From: Pontimonas salivibrio
GTDB lineage: Bacteria > Actinomycetota > Actinomycetes > Actinomycetales > Microbacteriaceae
Direction of reading: 5' to 3'
Assembly: GCF_002950575.1 (NCBI RefSeq)
Contig: NZ_CP026923.1
Location: 682,001-746,000 of the forward strand
DNA length: 64,000 nucleotides
The notes under the pieces were generated by a model. It saw only the letters and a program-made list of their open reading frames with translations, was not told where the DNA came from and did not search any database. Positions 26,925-35,772 of the stretch are shown piece by piece. Within the stretch, counting starts at the first letter, position 1; each line of letters begins with the position of its first letter. The position numbers and the translations under genes are program-made.

Positions 26925-28193
26925 ATGGCGCGTGCAGGTGAGTCAGGCGAGCTTCTGAAGTGTTCGTTCTGTGGCAAGAGTCAAAAGCAGGTCCAGCAGT
27001 TAATCGCAGGACCAGGCGTATACATCTGTGATGAATGCGTGGAGCTGTGCAACGAAATCATCGAAGAGCGCCAAGCGGAGAAAACCACTGACAGCGTTGT
27101 CGATTTCGACCTGCCGAAACCCAAGGAGATTTTCGACTTCCTCGAGGAATACGTGATCGGTCAAGAGCCGGCGAAAAAGTCCCTCTCAGTGTCCGTCTAC
27201 AACCACTACAAACGTGTCCGGGCGATTGCCCAGGGCAACGCCGAACCAGACGACGTCGAGATTCAAAAATCCAACATTCTGCTCATTGGCCCCACGGGAT
27301 GTGGCAAAACCTACCTCGCCCAGACCCTCGCGAAACGGCTCAATGTGCCCTTCGCAGTAGCCGATGCCACGGCACTGACCGAAGCGGGTTATGTCGGAGA
27401 AGATGTCGAAAACATCCTCCTGAAGCTGATCCAGGCAGCCGACTATGACGTGAAGCGTGCCGAGACCGGAATTATCTACATCGATGAGGTGGACAAGATT
27501 GCTCGGAAAGCCGAGAATCCCTCCATCACACGCGATGTCTCAGGAGAAGGCGTTCAGCAGGCGCTTCTCAAGATTTTGGAAGGCTCTGTGGCCTCCGTCC
27601 CACCCCAGGGTGGACGCAAGCACCCCCAGCAGGACTTCATTCAAATCGATACCACCAACGTCTTGTTTATAGTGGCTGGGGCATTCTCTGGCTTAGAAGA
27701 AATCATTTCCCAGCGAGTCGGTCGACACGGCATTGGGTTCGGGGCGCCACTGCACACCAAGGGCGCCATCGAGGATATGTTCTCCGAAGTTCTGCCAGAA
27801 GATTTACACAAGTTCGGTCTGATCCCTGAATTCATCGGCAGGCTCCCGGTGGTGACCACCGTGTCACCACTGGATCGCACCGCACTGATGGACATTCTTG
27901 AGACGCCCAAAAACGCCCTCATTAAGCAGTACAAGAGAATGTTCGCGCTCGACGATGTGGAGTTGGAGTTCGAACAGGGAGCCCTTGAGGAAATTGCTGA
28001 CCTCGCGGCGCTGCGTCAAACAGGTGCCCGCGGGTTACGGGCCATCTTGGAAGAAGTGTTGGGGCCGGTCATGTTTGATGTGCCCTCCTCGGACACAATC
28101 GCCCGAGTGGTCATCACCCGAGATGTGGTCCTAAAAAACGCTTCGCCGACAATCGTGCCGAAATCAGCGCGGCGTCAAGAAAAGTCGGCCTAA
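26925..28193 (+). CDS. clpX: ATP-dependent Clp protease ATP-binding subunit ClpX
   Basis: A 422-residue AAA+ unfoldase that feeds substrates into ClpP1P2. The N-terminal zinc-binding domain has Cys13, Cys16, Cys35 and Cys38; Walker A is GPTGCGKT and Walker [11 protein letters not shown]; the [11 protein letters not shown] sensor-2 motif is present. The ATG at 26925 is chosen because the zinc domain follows directly, with GGGGGCGG about six bases upstream; the frame opens at 26892. It is separated from clpP2 only by the opposite-strand CopC gene. Confidence 0.97.
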   Translation: MARAGESGELLKCSFCGKSQKQVQQLIAGPGVYICDECVELCNEIIEERQAEKTTDSVVDFDLPKPKEIFDFLEEYVIGQEPAKKSLSVSVYNHYKRVRAIAQGNAEPDDVEIQKSNILLIGPTGCGKTYLAQTLAKRLNVPFAVADATALTEAGYVGEDVENILLKLIQAADYDVKRAETGIIYIDEVDKIARKAENPSITRDVSGEGVQQALLKILEGSVASVPPQGGRKHPQQDFIQIDTTNVLFIVAGAFSGLEEIISQRVGRHGIGFGAPLHTKGAIEDMFSEVLPEDLHKFGLIPEFIGRLPVVTTVSPLDRTALMDILETPKNALIKQYKRMFALDDVELEFEQGALEEIADLAALRQTGARGLRAILEEVLGPVMFDVPSSDTIARVVITRDVVLKNASPTIVPKSARRQEKSA

Positions 28194-28233
28194 CACTCCG
28201 ACGTCACTCGTCTCCGGCATGACACGTCGTGAG

Positions 28234-28443
28234 TTAGTACTCCTCGGCGGAACCCTCCCGCAGGGTGGGGCCGCCATCTAAGGCCAGGACTGGCGAGCCT
28301 TCCAACCAGGTCAGAGTCCAACGTGCTGATTGGCGTTGCTCGTCGCTCAGGTCCGCTTCGGCCTGGGCGATTCGCTCCAGGAGTTCAGCCGAGGCCACCC
28401 GAGAAAAATCGTGACCCACATCAAAGCGACCACCCAGCATCAT
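28234..28443 (-). CDS. Small hypothetical protein (69 aa)
   Basis: A 69-residue soluble protein with a helical, charged middle (ELLERIAQAEADLSDEQRQSAR) and no recognisable family. It starts with ATG overlapping the stop of the GNAT gene by four bases (ATGA), which favours a real coupled gene. It is the last member of the valS-GNAT run and is convergent with clpX. Confidence 0.6.
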   Translation of the reverse strand: MMLGGRFDVGHDFSRVASAELLERIAQAEADLSDEQRQSARWTLTWLEGSPVLALDGGPTLREGSAEEY

Positions 28444-28901
28444 GGTGTGTTCCCTCCTTGTTCATACATCACCCAGTGGGTGAGTTGTGCGACATCGTCA
28501 TAGAGGCGCCGTGCCCTGTGGTTGTCGGTGTCGGTAATCCAACGGATGCGACCGCCACCGTGCTCGGCCGAGAAACGATTCACTTCGGCGATCAGTATCC
28601 GGGCGATGCCCTGTGAGCGGTGCTGGGGGTCGACAAAAAGGTCGTCAAGAAACCAACTGGTCGACGCCGTGAAGGTGTCTCGTTGTTGTTGAAGGTGGGC
28701 AAAGCCCACAATCTTGCCCTCTGATTCGGCGACAAAACCCCATAGGGGAACGCTTGGGTCTAACAGCCAACCCCACAAGCCCTCATACACAGACTCGTCG
28801 AGTGTGGTGTTGTAGAAGGTGGCGTAATCGTCAAAAAGCCTGCGCCAGGCGGTGAAGTCCTCTTTCGCAATGGGTCGGACGGTTGCGGGTGTTGAGCTCA
28901 C
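28440..28901 (-). CDS. GNAT family N-acetyltransferase
   Basis: A 153-residue acetyl-CoA-dependent acetyltransferase. Motif A is LFVDPQHRSQGIARILIAEV (the Q/RxxGxA acetyl-CoA loop), and the upstream strand IVGFAHLQQQR and ending RLYDDVAQ fit the fold. It resembles the small GNATs that acetylate diamines or related amines, but the substrate cannot be told. Its start overlaps the valS stop by four bases. Confidence 0.9.
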   Translation of the reverse strand: MSSTPATVRPIAKEDFTAWRRLFDDYATFYNTTLDESVYEGLWGWLLDPSVPLWGFVAESEGKIVGFAHLQQQRDTFTASTSWFLDDLFVDPQHRSQGIARILIAEVNRFSAEHGGGRIRWITDTDNHRARRLYDDVAQLTHWVMYEQGGNTP

Positions 28902-31477
28902 GCTTCGGCTGCCTCGCAGGCAATCAATTCGATGTCATCCGCAACACTCAGGTCAAGCTGTTCGATATGTCCGAGCGCCTGAAGATCAGCCGCCGCGTGA
29001 GCGAGAAGTTCAGGGGCAGCCAAAGAAACCCGTGTCAGGGGTGCCCGTTGTGAGAGGTGTCGGTCGGTTTTCGCACGGCGAATGACGATCAGCGCTTCGG
29101 AGGTCACCGCGTACACACCAGGGTGGGCGTTGTTGCCAAGGCCAAGCTCTTCCACCGTGGGCCACGCAGCCTGGTGAATACTGCCTTCGTGTTGCCAGCT
29201 CCACACCTCTTCGGTGGCGAAGGGAATGACGGGGGCGAAAAGCCTCAGCATGGCATCGAGTGCCAGCCCTAGCGCGCTAATCGCGCTCTGCTGTCCGGGG
29301 TTTCCCTCCTGTGCGCTGTCACCATCCGCGTAAGCACGGTTTTTGACCAGCTCGAGGTAGTCGTCACAGAAACTCCAGAAGAACGTTTCGGTGACTTCGA
29401 GGGCACGGGCGTGATCGAACTGCTCGTAGGCCGCCGTCGCCTGCTCAATCACGGAAGAAAGTTGGTGGAGCATGTCCAGATCGAGCGCTTCAGTGACCGC
29501 ACCACCTTGGCCGGGGAACGAGTACGCAAACTTCGACGCGTTCAAGACCTTGATCGCCAGTCGACGGCCAATCTTGATGACTTTCGGGTTGTTGGGGTCA
29601 AATGCGGCGTCGGTGCCCAGTCGTGACGACGCAGCCCAGTAGCGCACAGCGTCGGAACCGTGGTCGTCGAGCATCCCTTGAGGGGTGACCACGTTTCCTT
29701 TGGACTTTGACATTTTTTTGCGGTCAGGATCGACAATGAAGCCCGAAATGCCGGCGTGCTTCCACGGCACGGTGCCGTGTTCCAATTCGGAGCGTAGCAC
29801 CGTGGAAAACAGCCACGTACGAATAATGTCTTGGCCCTGGCTTCTTAAGTCGTAGGGAAAGACCAAGTCAAAAAGCTCCGGGTCTTCTTCCCAACCACCA
29901 GCGATTTGAGGGGTGAGGCAGGACGTCGCCCAGGTGTCCATGATGTCGGCTTCTCCGACAAACCCTCCGGGCGTGCCCCGCTGATCTTCGGTATATCCCG
30001 GTGCGGGCATTGAGGCGGGGTCGACCGGCAAGCTGGACTCATCGGGGGTGAGGACTTCTTCTCGTTGAACCTCGCCGTGTTCATCGAGTCGGTACCACAC
30101 GGGGATCGGCACGCCGAAGAACCGTTGGCGGGAAATGAGCCAGTCTCCGCTCAACCCACCCACCCAGTTGTCGTAGCGCACACGCATAAAGTCGGGGTGA
30201 AATTCGACCTCTTTGCCCCGCTGAATCAAACGCGCTTTCAAATCGTCGTCTCTGGAGCCATTGCTGATGTACCACTGCCTGGTGGTGACAATCTCCAGGG
30301 GCTTGTCGCCTTTTTCAAAAAACTTCACCGGGTGGGTAATTGCTTCTGGCTCAGCCAGCAGGTCGCCCGATTCGCGCAACATGTCGACCATCTGAGCTTT
30401 TGCGGAAAACACTGTTTTGCCGACTAGTTGCTCATAGTGGGCCTTGGCGTCGGCGTCGGTGATGGCGTCAGGGATTTCCGCCAACACTCGACCATCGGGG
30501 CCCAACATGGGCCTGGTTTCCAGGTCGAGTTCTCGCCACCACACCACGTCGGTGACATCACCAAAGGTGCAGACCATGGCCAAGCCGGTGCCTTTATCTT
30601 GTTGTGCAAGGTGGTGAGCCTTCACGGGAACAGACACCCCAAAAAGTGGGCTGGTGACACTCTGGCCAAAGAGGTGTTGGTAGCGCTCGTCGTCGGGGTG
30701 AGCGACCAGGGCAACACAGGCAGGAATTAACTCGGGCCTTGTCGTCACAATGGTGACCGATTCGCCAGCACTGGGGCCGTGGAATCGCACCCGGTGGTAG
30801 GCAGCGGGCTGTTCGCGGTCTTCCAGTTCAGCCTGAGCCACCGCCGTACGGAAGGTGATGTCCCACAGAGTCGGCGCATCCGACTGGTAGGCCTCACCGC
30901 GTTCCAAGTTTCGAAGGAATGCCCGCTGCGCGGTGCGCTGTGAGTGGTCGTCGATTGTTCGGTAACTGAGCGACCAGTCAACCGAGAGCCCCAATGCCCG
31001 CCACAGGTCTTCAAACTGTTGCTCGTCCTCCACGGTGAGTGTTTCACACAGTTCTACAAAGTTTCGTCGGCTAATCGGCAACTGTTGGCTGTTCTTGCCC
31101 GCTTCACCGCGCTCATAGGGCGGCGTGAAATCGGGGTCGTAAGGCAGGGTCGGGTCGCAGCGCACACCATAGTAGTTCTGCACCCGCCGCTCTGTGGGCA
31201 GGCCGTTATCGTCCCAACCCATGGGGTAGAAAATCTCTTTACCTCGCATGCGCTGGTAGCGCGCTTGCAGGTCCATGTGGGTGTAGCTAAAGACGTGGCC
31301 AATGTGCAGACTGCCCGACGCGGTCGGTGGGGGAGTGTCGACCGAGAAGACACCCTCTGAACCCTTCGCGAGGCCCTGTTCCCTGTTGAACCGGTAAGTG
31401 CCCTCCTGATCCCAGTGTGTCGACCATGTCGCTTCGAGGCCTTCGAGTTGGGGCTTTTCAGGGATGGGGCGGGCCAT
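28898..31477 (-). CDS. valS: Valyl-tRNA synthetase
   Basis: An 859-residue class I synthetase that charges tRNA-Val and edits mis-charged threonine. SGSLHIGHVFSYTH contains HIGH, and KMSKSKGNVV contains KMSKS; the anticodon-binding helical domain follows. The C-terminal end is short, without the long coiled-coil arm of many bacterial ValRS. It leads a coupled run valS-GNAT-small protein. No T-box was seen in its 98-base upstream gap. Confidence 0.96.
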   Translation of the reverse strand: MARPIPEKPQLEGLEATWSTHWDQEGTYRFNREQGLAKGSEGVFSVDTPPPTASGSLHIGHVFSYTHMDLQARYQRMRGKEIFYPMGWDDNGLPTERRVQNYYGVRCDPTLPYDPDFTPPYERGEAGKNSQQLPISRRNFVELCETLTVEDEQQFEDLWRALGLSVDWSLSYRTIDDHSQRTAQRAFLRNLERGEAYQSDAPTLWDITFRTAVAQAELEDREQPAAYHRVRFHGPSAGESVTIVTTRPELIPACVALVAHPDDERYQHLFGQSVTSPLFGVSVPVKAHHLAQQDKGTGLAMVCTFGDVTDVVWWRELDLETRPMLGPDGRVLAEIPDAITDADAKAHYEQLVGKTVFSAKAQMVDMLRESGDLLAEPEAITHPVKFFEKGDKPLEIVTTRQWYISNGSRDDDLKARLIQRGKEVEFHPDFMRVRYDNWVGGLSGDWLISRQRFFGVPIPVWYRLDEHGEVQREEVLTPDESSLPVDPASMPAPGYTEDQRGTPGGFVGEADIMDTWATSCLTPQIAGGWEEDPELFDLVFPYDLRSQGQDIIRTWLFSTVLRSELEHGTVPWKHAGISGFIVDPDRKKMSKSKGNVVTPQGMLDDHGSDAVRYWAASSRLGTDAAFDPNNPKVIKIGRRLAIKVLNASKFAYSFPGQGGAVTEALDLDMLHQLSSVIEQATAAYEQFDHARALEVTETFFWSFCDDYLELVKNRAYADGDSAQEGNPGQQSAISALGLALDAMLRLFAPVIPFATEEVWSWQHEGSIHQAAWPTVEELGLGNNAHPGVYAVTSEALIVIRRAKTDRHLSQRAPLTRVSLAAPELLAHAAADLQALGHIEQLDLSVADDIELIACEAAEA

Positions 31478-31574
31478 ATCGAGGACCTTTCACTATGGGC
31501 GGCACCGGGTGATCGTGCCTACTGGTTGCTCCATGCTACAAAACCTGCTCAGTGCTGTGCTGAGCGTGGCCGTG

Positions 31575-32189
31575 TTAGCTCCCTTCCGGTGTGAAGCCCT
31601 GGAGTACCGGCAACAGTGCGTCCGTGACGTAAAGGGGAAGCGAGCCTCTGGCTGTGCCCGCAGATGCCCACTCTTGAGCCGCCGCGACCGCAGCGGCAAT
31701 CAATGCATAAGATGCTGCTCTCGCTCGGCTGGTGGGATGACCGGCTGCTTCCAGGAAGTCGGTGATCACGCGCGCGATGAGACTGAACCGGTTGAGCGCT
31801 GACGCCTGCAGTTCGTTGACGCTTCCGATCATGTGGTGTTGGGTCAGCGCGAACGGCACCTGATGAATCTGTAGTTGTGCTGCGAAGGACTCGAATGCTC
31901 CCACTACGGCCTCTAACCCCATTCGGGGTGACAGCCCTCCAGCGGAGCGTTGCGCTGCCCCTAATTGCTCGCGCAGTTGGCTGAGAGCCTGGTCTAACTC
32001 GACCCAGAACACGTCGCTTTTTGCCTCGAAGTAATTGAAAAATGTTGCCCGGCTCACACCCGCCCGTTGGGTGATGTCAAGGACGCTGGTGTCTGCATAG
32101 CTTTTTTCGAGAAATAAATCGAAGGCCGCATCTTGCAGCGTCTCCTGCGATGAGGCGGGAGGTCGACCTCGGGAGTGTGACGCTGCCAT
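31575..32189 (-). CDS. TetR/AcrR family transcriptional regulator
   Basis: A 204-residue repressor. The helix-turn-helix is VLDITQRAGVSRATFFNYFEAKSDVFW near residues 30-60; the rest is the helical ligand-binding domain. It is divergent from the ABC importer at 32265, with only 75 bases between the start codons, so it probably controls that transporter and itself. Ligand unknown. Confidence 0.92.
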   Translation of the reverse strand: MAASHSRGRPPASSQETLQDAAFDLFLEKSYADTSVLDITQRAGVSRATFFNYFEAKSDVFWVELDQALSQLREQLGAAQRSAGGLSPRMGLEAVVGAFESFAAQLQIHQVPFALTQHHMIGSVNELQASALNRFSLIARVITDFLEAAGHPTSRARAASYALIAAAVAAAQEWASAGTARGSLPLYVTDALLPVLQGFTPEGS

Positions 32190-32222
32190 TAGATCCCCAA
32201 TTTTTCTACCGAGTCTAAATAA

Positions 32223-32250
32223 TGTAGCGTAAGGGAAAATTGTTGCGTAA
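32223..32250. promoter_or_regulatory. Direct repeat in the TetR/ABC-importer divergent promoter region
   Basis: TGTAGCGTAA (32223-32232) and TGTTGCGTAA (32241-32250) are nine-of-ten identical and spaced 18 bases apart, in the 75-base gap between the tetR-like gene and the substrate-binding protein. They are the best candidates for the regulator's binding sites, although TetR sites are more often inverted. Confidence 0.45.
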
Positions 32251-32264
32251 AAGAAGGCGATTCC

Positions 32265-33926
32265 ATGTCCACAGTCTCCCGCAGGACCCGTTCACTACTC
32301 TCCGTGGGGGCGTCTGCCGCCCTCGTGATTGGTCTGGGCGCTTGTGCCGCCGAGCCCAGCGGTGTCGAACAGGCGGGCGACGCAGCGTCTCGTTCCACCC
32401 TCACCTTCGCTATCGAGGGCGGCAATTTGAGCGCAGGGCACATGGACATTCACTCCAGCCAACTCGATGTTGCGGCGCTGGTGTTGCGCAACTCTTTTGA
32501 CTCATTAGTAGCCCAGGACACGTCGGGCAATTTTGTCCCCTGGTTGGCCGAGTCATGGACAATCTCCGAGGATGAACTCCAATACACCTTCACGCTGCGC
32601 CAGGACGTCACCTTCCACGACGGAGAACCCTTCAACGCGGAAGCCGTCAAGGCCAATTTCGACCACGTCGTGGCGCCCGAGACAGCCTCCGCGCAGGCAG
32701 CCAGCCTGATCGGTTTCGCCGAAGAAGGCGGCTATTACGAAGGGACTGAAGTACTCAGCGAGTACGAAGTTGCGGTGAATTTCCGCCAGCCCTACGCACC
32801 CTTCCTGCAAGGTTTGAGTTTGCCCCAGTTGGGTTTCTACTCACCCAAAGTCTTGGAAGAGTCAGCTGAGGAATTGAAAGCGGGCGGACCGGGCATCACC
32901 GTGGGAACGGGGCCCTTCATCCTCCAGGAATACACCCCCGACCAAGAGCTTGTCTTCACCGCGAATCCTGACTACAACTGGGCTCCGGCACATTTCGAGC
33001 ACCAAGGCCGGGCGGTATCGGATGTCCTCACAATCGCCATCGTTCCCGAAACAGCGTCGCGGGTTGGCGCCATCAATGCCGGTGATGTCGATGTCGCCGC
33101 CGACTTCACGCCAGACATGGCTGCTCAGGTGCGGGAAGGAGTTTCTACCTACTCGGTGGAAATGCCGGGAATTCCCTACTCCCTCTACATCAACGAAGGT
33201 CACGGCGTGTTCGCCGATGAACGCGTCCGAGAAGCTTTCAGCATAGGTTTTGACGCGGCGGACGCCATCGACAGTATTTATCTGGGGCAATTTAGCCGGG
33301 CGTGGAGCGTGTTGGGGCCCACAACTCCCAATGCCTACGACGAATCACTCGAGCAGTCGTGGCCCTACGACCCCGAAAAAGCCAATGAGTTGCTCGACGA
33401 AGCTGGTTGGACCGGCCGGGACGAAGAGGGCTACCGCACCAAAGACGGTGAACGCCTCAGCGCCCGCTGGATTGTCTACACACCGGTGCCGGATGACCGA
33501 GCGAGCCTCGCGAACTTCATCCAGTCAGACCTCCAAGACATTGGTTTCGAATTGGTTCGTGAGGTACTAGAGCCCGCTCAGTACATGGAGTTTTATGGCC
33601 CGCGCGAATTTGATGTTGCCGACTGGTCATTCTCAGGCCCTGACGCGGATGTGCTTCGCAGTCACCTTCAAACTGGCGGCTACCAAACAGTGTCAACGGT
33701 CAGTAAGCCCGAAATCGACCAGCTGTTGAGTGATGCAGTGGCTACTAGTGCACCCGAGGAGCGTGAACGGATTTACCAGCGCATCCAGCAGTGGAACGCG
33801 CAAAACAACCTGATTGTTCCGCTGTTTGTGCCCTCGGAAATCACCGTGGCAAGCGACACCGTGGAGGGCTTGGAGTTTGACCTTTACGGCCGCGCCTTGT
33901 TCTACGGTGCCATCGCCGGTCAGTGA
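32265..33926 (+). CDS. ABC transporter substrate-binding lipoprotein (DppA/OppA family)
   Basis: A 553-residue solute-binding protein of family SBP_bac_5. The lipobox ends at Cys27 (GLGAC). Family segments include LAESWTISEDELQYTFTLRQDVTFHDGEPFNAEAVKANF and VREAFSIGFDAADAI. The family binds peptides, nickel chelates, heme or oligosaccharides; ligand is not readable. Its stop overlaps the first permease start by four bases, and all four transporter genes are coupled. Confidence 0.94.
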   Translation: MSTVSRRTRSLLSVGASAALVIGLGACAAEPSGVEQAGDAASRSTLTFAIEGGNLSAGHMDIHSSQLDVAALVLRNSFDSLVAQDTSGNFVPWLAESWTISEDELQYTFTLRQDVTFHDGEPFNAEAVKANFDHVVAPETASAQAASLIGFAEEGGYYEGTEVLSEYEVAVNFRQPYAPFLQGLSLPQLGFYSPKVLEESAEELKAGGPGITVGTGPFILQEYTPDQELVFTANPDYNWAPAHFEHQGRAVSDVLTIAIVPETASRVGAINAGDVDVAADFTPDMAAQVREGVSTYSVEMPGIPYSLYINEGHGVFADERVREAFSIGFDAADAIDSIYLGQFSRAWSVLGPTTPNAYDESLEQSWPYDPEKANELLDEAGWTGRDEEGYRTKDGERLSARWIVYTPVPDDRASLANFIQSDLQDIGFELVREVLEPAQYMEFYGPREFDVADWSFSGPDADVLRSHLQTGGYQTVSTVSKPEIDQLLSDAVATSAPEERERIYQRIQQWNAQNNLIVPLFVPSEITVASDTVEGLEFDLYGRALFYGAIAGQ

Positions 33927-34921
33927 GTCCGGGCGTCGCCCCCACCGCCACAGTGCCTCAGTCATGGGGCTCGTCTGCAAGGGCGCTTGGGTGGGCAGTG
34001 GCCCGGCGCCTCACCCGAGTGTTGGTGGTGGTTTGGGCCGCAGCAACAGTCGGCTTCATTGCGTTGATGGTTGTCCCGGGCGATCCGGTGGACATCATGC
34101 TGGGGGTCCAAGCACAGGTCTCTGATTCGGTGCGCGAACAAATCAGGGCGGACTGGGGAATGGATAGTCCCCCCTTTCTTCAGTATCTGGAGTACATGGG
34201 TCGTCTCCTGCAAGGCGATCTGGGTGAGTCCTATCAGCTTCGCTCTCCCGTCGTCGAGGTGATCTCTCAACAAATTGTTCCCACACTCCAACTCAGTGGC
34301 GCGGCAGCCCTCCTTGCAGGGGTGATGGCCTACTCCGCAGCACTGCTCGGGCGTGGCCAGAAAACAAAAAAGGTCATCTCGCTGGTGGAACTGGTGGTGA
34401 TTTCTTCACCAACCTTCTGGATTGGACTCCTCCTCCTCGCCGTTTTCGCGTTCCAACTGGGCTGGTTTCCGGTCTTGTCGACCGCTGGTGTGGCCTCTCT
34501 CGTGCTGCCAGCACTCACCCTCGCTCTGCCAGTGGCCGGCATCATCAGCCAAGTACTGCGTCAAGGCCTCGACTCTGCTGAAGGGCAGCCTTTCGCAACA
34601 ACCGCAAAATCTCGGGGGCTCACCCCAGCCATGTTGGTCTCACGCCACACCCTGCGCCACGCCGCGATGGACACGCTCACACTGAGCGGGTTCCTTGTCG
34701 GTTCACTCTTGGGCGGGACAGTCCTGGTCGAAACGGTCTTCGCTCGACCCGGTCTCGGGCAAGTCGTGATCCGCGCCATTATTGGCCGCGACCTGCCCGT
34801 CATCCTCGGCGTTATTGTCCTGTCAGCTATGGTCTTTGCTGTCATCAACTTGGTTGTTGATCTGAGCTACCAAGCGCTGGACCCCCGTTTACGTTCCTCC
34901 CAGGCGAAGGAGCGCTCGTGA
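33923..34921 (+). CDS. ABC transporter permease (DppB family)
   Basis: A 332-residue permease with about six membrane helices. The first helix is followed by the large external loop of DppB-type proteins (LMVVPGDPVDIMLG...GDLGESYQL). The EAA-type coupling motif is near ATTAKSRGLTPAMLVSRHTLRHA. It pairs with the next permease to form the channel. Both ends overlap neighbouring genes by four bases. Confidence 0.94.
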   Translation: MSPGVAPTATVPQSWGSSARALGWAVARRLTRVLVVVWAAATVGFIALMVVPGDPVDIMLGVQAQVSDSVREQIRADWGMDSPPFLQYLEYMGRLLQGDLGESYQLRSPVVEVISQQIVPTLQLSGAAALLAGVMAYSAALLGRGQKTKKVISLVELVVISSPTFWIGLLLLAVFAFQLGWFPVLSTAGVASLVLPALTLALPVAGIISQVLRQGLDSAEGQPFATTAKSRGLTPAMLVSRHTLRHAAMDTLTLSGFLVGSLLGGTVLVETVFARPGLGQVVIRAIIGRDLPVILGVIVLSAMVFAVINLVVDLSYQALDPRLRSSQAKERS

Positions 34922-35772
34922 GCTTTCTTGCTAGCGTCACCGCTGCGAAGGGTCGGTTCGTGAGAACCCGGGCGGTGCCTCCCAGTGTTGTACTGGCCGG
35001 GTTCGTGTTCGCACTGATTGCGGTGGCTGCTGTAGCTCCCTCGTGGTGGACTGGGCTGAGCCCACTTGACACTGACGCTGCTGCTGTGCTTCAACCACCC
35101 AGTAGTGCGCACTTTTTTGGAACCGACCAATCGGGGCGGGACGTGTTCTCTCGGGTCGTTCACGGCGCGAGATATTCCCTTTTCGTCGGTTTTGGCGCAA
35201 CAGCGATCGCTCTCACCTTCGGTGTGTTGATCGGTGTGGGAGCTGCCTTGGCCCCCAAGGCCGTGGCAGCGGGACTGTCCCGCGGGGTGGATGTGTTGAT
35301 GGCTTTTCCCGAATTTCTCTTGGCTTTGCTCGTGATTGCGGTCATGGGTACCGGTGAAGCGAGTATCCCTGTTGCGGTGGCTCTGGCTGCTCTGCCCGCC
35401 TACGCCAGGGTGGCGCGCTCAGAAACCCTGGTAGTGGCGAAAGCCGGTTACGTGCGAGCAGCCCGATTGTTAGGGTCATCGCCGGCGAAAGTGCTCATCA
35501 CACACGTGATTCCCAACATTGTGGGCCCGCTGTTGGTGATGGCGACCATTGGGGTGGGCACCGCCATCGTCACCGCCTCCGGTTTGAGTTTTCTGGGGCT
35601 CGGCCCTCAGCCTCCCACCCCGGAATGGGGCATCATCCTCTCCGAGGGGCGCAACTTTCTGGCCACAGCGTGGTGGATTGCCCTCTTCCCAGGGCTTGCC
35701 ATTGTTGCCACCGTGATTTCGGTCAGCACACTAGGTCGTTATCTACGCTCCCTCAACGAGGTGAAAATCTGA
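34918..35772 (+). CDS. ABC transporter permease (DppC family)
   Basis: A 284-residue permease of the DppC/OppC type. Typical segments are HFFGTDQSGRDVFSRVVHGARYSLFVG, the coupling loop (VRAARLLGSSPAKVLITHVIPN) and SGLSFLGLGPQPPTPEWG. About six membrane helices. GTG start overlapping the first permease; its TGA overlaps the ATG of the ATPase gene by one base. Confidence 0.95.
   Translation: MSFLASVTAAKGRFVRTRAVPPSVVLAGFVFALIAVAAVAPSWWTGLSPLDTDAAAVLQPPSSAHFFGTDQSGRDVFSRVVHGARYSLFVGFGATAIALTFGVLIGVGAALAPKAVAAGLSRGVDVLMAFPEFLLALLVIAVMGTGEASIPVAVALAALPAYARVARSETLVVAKAGYVRAARLLGSSPAKVLITHVIPNIVGPLLVMATIGVGTAIVTASGLSFLGLGPQPPTPEWGIILSEGRNFLATAWWIALFPGLAIVATVISVSTLGRYLRSLNEVKI

Noticed and set aside
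31478-31574. T-box or other leader before valS
   Set aside because: The 97-base gap has a weak GGCAC/GTGCC hairpin but no T-box sequence or specifier.
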